Positions 59,130 through 64,000 of a DNA stretch of 64,000 bases are shown here, in pieces; the first letter of the stretch is position 1, and each line of letters opens with the position of its first letter. Origin of the DNA: JAZKFT01 sp965246935. GTDB taxonomy: Bacteria > Bacteroidota > Bacteroidia > Chitinophagales > Chitinophagaceae. Below the pieces are notes generated by a model that was not told where the DNA came from, searched no databases, and worked only from the letters and a program-made list of their open reading frames with translations. The stretch is taken from assembly GCA_965246935.1 (NCBI GenBank), contig CBDFGC010000007.1:94800-158799 (forward strand). The letters are read 5' to 3'. Made by a program: the position numbers and the translations under genes.

Positions 59130-61796
59130 CTAAACGTTCTTTCCTGCCTTCACTGTAAACGTAGCCCCGGAAGATACATGCTGGGTTATCGTTAGCACAC
59201 ATTCACCTCCTGCAATGGGATCAATTAAAATAGTACTACCTGCGGGCAGGGTAGCCGGTGGGATGGAATTATTGCTCCAGTTGGCAGGATCGTTCCAGGC
59301 ACCGTTGCCAGTGAAAGTGTATGTAATACCGGGCGTAACATTGTTACTGTTCAGACGGAACATTACGAAATCCTGATTATCGGAAATAGAGTTGGTTGCA
59401 GCGCCATTTAATAAAATTTTTCCATCTGCCTGTAATGCCATTGCTGAAATATTATAAAAGGGCGTAGCAACCGGAACAAATGCAATGCCGTTGGTGCCAA
59501 ACAGGCTATCAAGGCTACCTGTATTATTTATCCGTACTACCTGGTAACCATAGTCCCCTGAATTGGCATTGTACCAGGTTCCGCTTATCAGTATTTTGCC
59601 ATCGGTTTGTACCTGCATTTCACCCCGATTTGTATAATCTGTAAAACGGTAACCTGGTTTGGCAATTCCATCGGTATCAAATGTATTGTCAAAACTGCCA
59701 TTGCTGTTTAGCCTTGCTACTATCGAATCATCAGCCAGTACTATTTTGCCATTGGGAAGTATGGATAGATTAGGATTGTACAGGCCTGTTTCCAGTGTAA
59801 CGCCGCCATTAAAACTATTATCAATAGTGCCATTTGCATTCAGGCGTTTCAGATAAGTAAAATGTCCAAAGTAAGTACTGTTTAACAAAAGCAATATTTT
59901 CCCGTCCGGCTGCACATACGCCGCTCCATAGTTGGCCGTATCGGGCAACAGCATTTTACCATTACCGTTAAAGGTATTGTCGTAGCCCCCACTTGCATTT
60001 AACCGGAGTAAATAGTTGCTGCCATTATTATAAGGAAAAACAGACTCATATGTTGAAATAACCACTTTGCCATCCGGTTGTATGGTAGTGCTGTTTACCG
60101 AATTATAAGCATTGTAATTAGTGCCGAATATTACACTTCCGTTTGTGCCATAGGCACTATCCGGCGTACCATTGGCATTAAACCGCAATATGCCTATTTG
60201 ACCAGCCTTTAAAAAATCGAATAATAAGCCTGCCACCATTATTTTCCCATTGCTGAACAGTGCATTGGATGCTGTATAAAAAGTACCCGGCAGATCTTTA
60301 TTATACCTTCCATTTATGCCAAAGCTACTATCTATATTGCCATTGGGCAGGTGGCGGCTAAGTCCTATATCAGTTTCGTAGCCATTATCCCGGCTTCTTA
60401 CACTAACAATTTTCTGATCGGCCTGAACCAGGATGTCGTTTCCGTTTTCGTAATAAGAGCCGGTTCCTACAGGTACAATAGCAGTACTGCCTGCACTGAT
60501 GGTGTTGTCTGTTGCACCCATTGCGGTAAGCCTGCCAATGGTTAGCGAATAGTTGTCTCCGCTTCTTGCCACTCCTGTTATTATTATTTTCCCATCGCTT
60601 TGCTGGGCTGAAGCAATCCCATAGCTGCCGTAGTTATTTACCTGTAATAATGCAATGCCATCCCCATCAAAGGTTCCATCTAACTGGCCACCGGCATTAA
60701 ACCTGGCAACAGCGATGTTATAGTTGTCAAATGCATTTACTGCAAAGCCTGTCAGTAAAATTTTTCCATCCGTCTGCAGGCTTACATGCCCGGATGATAC
60801 AAAGCTATTGGTGAGATTATCAATCGTTTGTATACCATTTATCCCAAATGTATTGTCTTTGGTGCCGTTGGTATTAATGCGGGTAATAAAAGCACTGTCC
60901 GCCTGATAGTATCTGTCAATCAGGCCGCTGGCAATTACTTTGCCATCCGGCCTAATAGCCAGGTCCATAAATTTGTTATGTTGCTGGGTGGTAGAAGGAA
61001 TTGTGTAAATACCATTGGTTCCGTATGTATTATCAATCGTACCATTGGCATTTATCCTGACCAGTATAAAATCAATTCCATCATCTCCATTATAATCATA
61101 AGGATTTCCGCCTACGATAAATTTCCCATCTGCCTGTACTTCTATCCTGGTGTAGTTTGGATAAGCAGCGCCTGATGCATTAATAGTTGCCATTCCGTTT
61201 ACGCCAAAACCGTTATTCGTGCTGCCATTGCTGTTCAGCTTTATCAATACCAGTTCAGCCGCAGAGGCACTGGTTGAACTCACTAATACAATTTGTCCAT
61301 TTGATAGTACTACCAGGTTTTTAATGACTGAAATACCAGGGTTTTGGATTGTCAGCATCCCGGTACCTGCAAAGCTGCTGTCCAGGTCTCCGGTAGTATT
61401 ATATCTCAATACAAAACCCTGTTCAATGGTTGAATAGGTTGACCCGCAAACCAGGATTTTGCCATCCGCCTGCAGCCGGATAGCCAGCGGGTACATATCC
61501 TCACCCGGCTGTACCACCTGGCCGTCAACAATTCCATCACCGCTAAAAGTATTATCTACGGTTCCGTTGCTATTGTAACGCACCAGCACTACACGGGTGG
61601 TGGAATTATAATCTGCTTCAGCAAGCACTATTATTTTGCCGTCAGCCTGTAACAGCATATCTATCACTTTCCTGTACGGAGCGCTATAATTTTCAATCAC
61701 TTTTCCACCGGTGCCAAAACTATTGTCCAATGTTCCGGGCTGTGCCGTGCAGTTAATACTTGGAAGAATAAAAAGGAGTGAGAGAATGCGTTTCAT
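59130..61796 (-). CDS. Secreted delta-60-repeat protein
   Basis: 888 aa exported protein; signal peptide MKRILSLLFILPSINCTAQ. About 14 repeats of 55-60 residues of the delta-60 type, each with a GTLDNSFGTGGKV-like turn, a QADGKIIV strand and an RYNSNGTVDNTF-like end, as in predicted beta-propellers. The C-terminal 90 residues (YTFTGNGAWNDPANWSNNSI, GSTILIDPIAGGECVLTITQ) form a separate beta domain shared with the next gene and the relic at 54700. No T9SS sorting domain is visible. Role unknown, probably extracellular. Confidence 0.85.
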   Translation of the reverse strand: MKRILSLLFILPSINCTAQPGTLDNSFGTGGKVIENYSAPYRKVIDMLLQADGKIIVLAEADYNSTTRVVLVRYNSNGTVDNTFSGDGIVDGQVVQPGEDMYPLAIRLQADGKILVCGSTYSTIEQGFVLRYNTTGDLDSSFAGTGMLTIQNPGISVIKNLVVLSNGQIVLVSSTSASAAELVLIKLNSNGSTNNGFGVNGMATINASGAAYPNYTRIEVQADGKFIVGGNPYDYNGDDGIDFILVRINANGTIDNTYGTNGIYTIPSTTQQHNKFMDLAIRPDGKVIASGLIDRYYQADSAFITRINTNGTKDNTFGINGIQTIDNLTNSFVSSGHVSLQTDGKILLTGFAVNAFDNYNIAVARFNAGGQLDGTFDGDGIALLQVNNYGSYGIASAQQSDGKIIITGVARSGDNYSLTIGRLTAMGATDNTISAGSTAIVPVGTGSYYENGNDILVQADQKIVSVRSRDNGYETDIGLSRHLPNGNIDSSFGINGRYNKDLPGTFYTASNALFSNGKIMVAGLLFDFLKAGQIGILRFNANGTPDSAYGTNGSVIFGTNYNAYNSVNSTTIQPDGKVVISTYESVFPYNNGSNYLLRLNASGGYDNTFNGNGKMLLPDTANYGAAYVQPDGKILLLLNSTYFGHFTYLKRLNANGTIDNSFNGGVTLETGLYNPNLSILPNGKIVLADDSIVARLNSNGSFDNTFDTDGIAKPGYRFTDYTNRGEMQVQTDGKILISGTWYNANSGDYGYQVVRINNTGSLDSLFGTNGIAFVPVATPFYNISAMALQADGKILLNGAATNSISDNQDFVMFRLNSNNVTPGITYTFTGNGAWNDPANWSNNSIPPATLPAGSTILIDPIAGGECVLTITQHVSSGATFTVKAGKNV

Positions 61797-61952
61797 CCGG
61801 AATATTTAAAGATTCAGACAGGTTTGTCCGGCTAAATTTTGCAGTTACCGGTAGTTATAAAGCGGAAGAATAAAAAATTATAAGTACACGAAGATTAATC
61901 TAATACGATTGTGCATCAGTACTTATACTTATGTGTGTAAATCTTACAATGA

Positions 61953-64000
61953 CTACTGTAAAATCAACCGCTCTATTATCCTGAAGCTCTTCCCTGTTTT
62001 CACGGTAAACGTTGCCCCTGCCGATACATGCTCCGTTACAGTCAATACACATTCGCCTCCTGCAACCGGATCAATGAGAATGGTGCTGCCGGATGGAAGC
62101 GTAGCCGGAGGAATCGCATTGTTACTCCAGTTAGAAGCAACATCCCAGGCCCCATTACCGGTAAACGTGTAAGTGGCGCCTGTATTATTCAGGCGTACCA
62201 TCGCAAAGTTGGTATAGAACAGATCATCGTTTTCCGAATAGCCGGTCAGCAGTATTTTTTCATCTGCCTGCAAGGCCATGGCATTGTTATAATTGTAATT
62301 ACCAGCTACTACCGGTATGGTTGCAGTGCCGCCGGCGCCAAAGCCAGCGTCAAGGGTTCCGCTTGTATCAATCCGAACCACCCGGAACTGGCTGCCGTTT
62401 GAATTTGTATCATAAACAGAACCCCCTAATAAAATTTTACCATCAGCCTGTATGTCAATATCAGTAAGACCATCATATGTATCAAAATAATAATCGGGTA
62501 CGGCAATACCATCGCCATCAAAACTGTTATCGAAACTGCCGTCGTCGTTCAGCCGGACTATTTTGCTATCTGCGCCGGCGAGTACTATTTTACCATCTGT
62601 CCGTACGGCTGTTACATTAGCCGCTACCGGTGTTTCTACCTCATTGCCGGCATTAAAACCAGCGTCAGCAGTGCCGTCCGGATTCAGGCGGGTAACAAAT
62701 GTATGAGCATCGTTTACCACATATGCAATGTGTTCCAGTAGTATTTTCCCATCTGCCTGCACAAGCACTTTTTTATAAGCGGCATTGTCATAGAATGGCA
62801 GTACCAGTTTCCCGGTGCCATTAAAAGTGTCGTCATAGCTGCCGTCCGCATTCAGACGGATGAGCAAGGTGGTGTCAGGTTGATCAACGTCAAACAGTTG
62901 GGAGGATAGAATAATTATTTCGCCATCCGGCTGGACTACAGCATCTGTTACGCGGTTTTCTTCATTGTTGTTGGTCGTAAAAAACAACTGTCCGTTGGCA
63001 GCAAAACTGCTATCTGGGAAACCATCGGCGTTAAAACGGAACAGGCCAATCTGATGCCCGGTTACAAAATTTTCAAAATCCGAAACGACCATTAGCTTTC
63101 CGTTACTTAGCAAGGCGGAAAATGTTTTGTTAGCGATGCCTGGCAGATCAATCACTGTTTTACCACTTACCCCAAAACCGTTATCGGGTGTACCGTTTGG
63201 CAGGTGCCGGCTAAGGCCTATGCTGTAACTAAAGCCGTTGCCCCGGCCTATTACATTAATAATTTTCTGATCAGGCTGTACTATTATATTCTGGCCTTCT
63301 TCACCCTCAGCACCGCTTCCAATATAAGCAATGGCAGTACTGCCTGCATTAACGGTGTTGTCGGTTTGCCCGGTAGCACTAAAACGGCCAATACTGGCAG
63401 AGAAAGTGCTGCCGTTTCCTGCATAACCGGCCAGCACTATTTTGCCATCTGCCTGTTGCACCGGTGCCATACCATAACTACTGTAGTTGTTTACCTCTAA
63501 TAGCGCAATGCCATCCCCATCAAAACTAACGTCTAAAACGCCGTCAGTTGTAAGCCGTGCAGCAGCCATGGTGTAATTACCTAATACATTTTTTGCAAAC
63601 CCTGCTACCAATATTTTTCCATCAGTTTGCAGGCTCATCTTACCGGTTGCTGCAAACCCTGTTGTAATGGCATTGATATATTGAGCTCCGTTTGTACCAA
63701 ATGTGTCGTCTGTAGTGCCGTTCGTATTAATACGGGTGATGATCACATAACCAAAGTTGCCTTTGTTAGAGCCGTAGCTGGCGGTTAGTATTTTACCATC
63801 GGGCTGAATAGCCATATCCGAGAGCTGATTGTACTCTTCAGGAGCGGGGTCGAAAGCAAAGATGCCATTGGTGCCATACGTGTTATCCAAGGTGCCGTTA
63901 GCATTTACCCGCACCAGCAAAACACTATCATCATTTCCAAAGCCGGATTCATTGCGGGTTCCTCCTACAATTAGTTTCCCGTCCGTTTGCAGTTCTATCC
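61953..64000 (-). CDS. Secreted delta-60-repeat protein, 5' end outside the window
   Basis: Tandem paralogue of the gene at 59130-61796, with the same delta-60 repeats (QADGKILTASYGSNKG, RLNADGSYDDTFNGTGKL) and the same C-terminal beta domain (YTFTGNGAWDVASNWSNNAI, GECVLTVTEHVSAGATFTVK) plus a short extension ending FRIIERLILQ. The reading frame stays open to the window edge (IELQTDGKLIVGGTRNESGF precedes the last visible codons), so the start lies further on. It is about 156 bases from its paralogue, in the same direction. Confidence 0.85.
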   Translation of the reverse strand, partial: IELQTDGKLIVGGTRNESGFGNDDSVLLVRVNANGTLDNTYGTNGIFAFDPAPEEYNQLSDMAIQPDGKILTASYGSNKGNFGYVIITRINTNGTTDDTFGTNGAQYINAITTGFAATGKMSLQTDGKILVAGFAKNVLGNYTMAAARLTTDGVLDVSFDGDGIALLEVNNYSSYGMAPVQQADGKIVLAGYAGNGSTFSASIGRFSATGQTDNTVNAGSTAIAYIGSGAEGEEGQNIIVQPDQKIINVIGRGNGFSYSIGLSRHLPNGTPDNGFGVSGKTVIDLPGIANKTFSALLSNGKLMVVSDFENFVTGHQIGLFRFNADGFPDSSFAANGQLFFTTNNNEENRVTDAVVQPDGEIIILSSQLFDVDQPDTTLLIRLNADGSYDDTFNGTGKLVLPFYDNAAYKKVLVQADGKILLEHIAYVVNDAHTFVTRLNPDGTADAGFNAGNEVETPVAANVTAVRTDGKIVLAGADSKIVRLNDDGSFDNSFDGDGIAVPDYYFDTYDGLTDIDIQADGKILLGGSVYDTNSNGSQFRVVRIDTSGTLDAGFGAGGTATIPVVAGNYNYNNAMALQADEKILLTGYSENDDLFYTNFAMVRLNNTGATYTFTGNGAWDVASNWSNNAIPPATLPSGSTILIDPVAGGECVLTVTEHVSAGATFTVKTGKSFRIIERLILQ

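Noticed and set aside
1..64000. tRNA, rRNA and riboswitch candidates, including in front of ribE and between ribosomal protein genes
   Set aside because: No cloverleaf with a T-loop motif, no rRNA-like sequence and no FMN or other riboswitch core was found in the gaps.

Overview
The window looks like a chromosomal segment of a Bacteroidota bacterium, most likely of the Chitinophagaceae type. The evidence is: a Bacteroidota-type promoter (TTG-N19-TAnnTTTG) in front of rpsU; a type IX secretion C-terminal sorting domain; zinc-free ribosomal protein bL31B; a HU-CCDC81/SPOR protein; the fused GlmU-like enzyme typical of this phylum; a retaining-type GH97 glycosidase; and an atpD-atpC pair detached from the rest of the ATP synthase genes. 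No tRNA, rRNA or CRISPR array was seen.

Layout. 0-7 kb (minus strand): end of an ABC ATPase, a YraN-like protein, rnhA with a YiiX-like lipoprotein, three exported proteins (two are choice-of-anchor-J-like paralogues), and the carboxyltransferase subunit of an acyl-CoA carboxylase. 7-16 kb: DinB protein, bL31B, GlmU-like enzyme, a membrane glycosyltransferase-like protein, rsmG, two GT2 glycosyltransferases, riboflavin synthase, bS21 and a Xer recombinase. 16-24 kb: a DUF6934 gene with a tiny partner, rpsG/rpsL, ilvE, an unknown protein, rdgB, a thioesterase, an IS3 relic, aat and clpS. 24-39 kb: a large TPR protein and an outer-membrane barrel with an AT-rich gene between them, an Rpn-type nuclease, sucD, an IS110 element, GH97, a Uma2 nuclease and atpD-atpC. 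39-50 kb: a T9SS cargo protein, LD-carboxypeptidase, HU-SPOR protein, FKBP lipoprotein, L-serine dehydratase, a DHFR-like reductase, DoxX and an AraC-type regulator. 50-64 kb is accessory and partly decayed: a broken ROCO protein (LRR-Roc-COR-TIR), a response regulator with a heavily frameshifted multi-PAS histidine kinase, and two tandem giant delta-60-repeat secreted proteins plus a relic of a third.

Two things stand out. First, the IS110 element at about 32.9-34.3 kb carries, just 5' of its transposase, a region that folds into two large stem-loops like a bridge RNA. Two segments of its first loop match the DNA flanking the element on either side, in the orientation expected of target guides. 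Second, the ROCO gene joins an IF2_N-like helical domain, about 19 nearly identical 22-residue LRRs, a Roc GTPase, COR and a C-terminal TIR domain. This resembles an immune receptor, but the frame is broken twice inside Roc.

The intergenic DNA is also unusual. At least five families of non-coding elements with inverted ends recur. One is a 268-289 bp MITE-like family with 20 bp terminal inverted repeats, and another exactly fills the gaps between co-directional genes, including atpD-atpC. Stretches of 'stutter' words occur between genes and, in one case, in frame inside a coding sequence.
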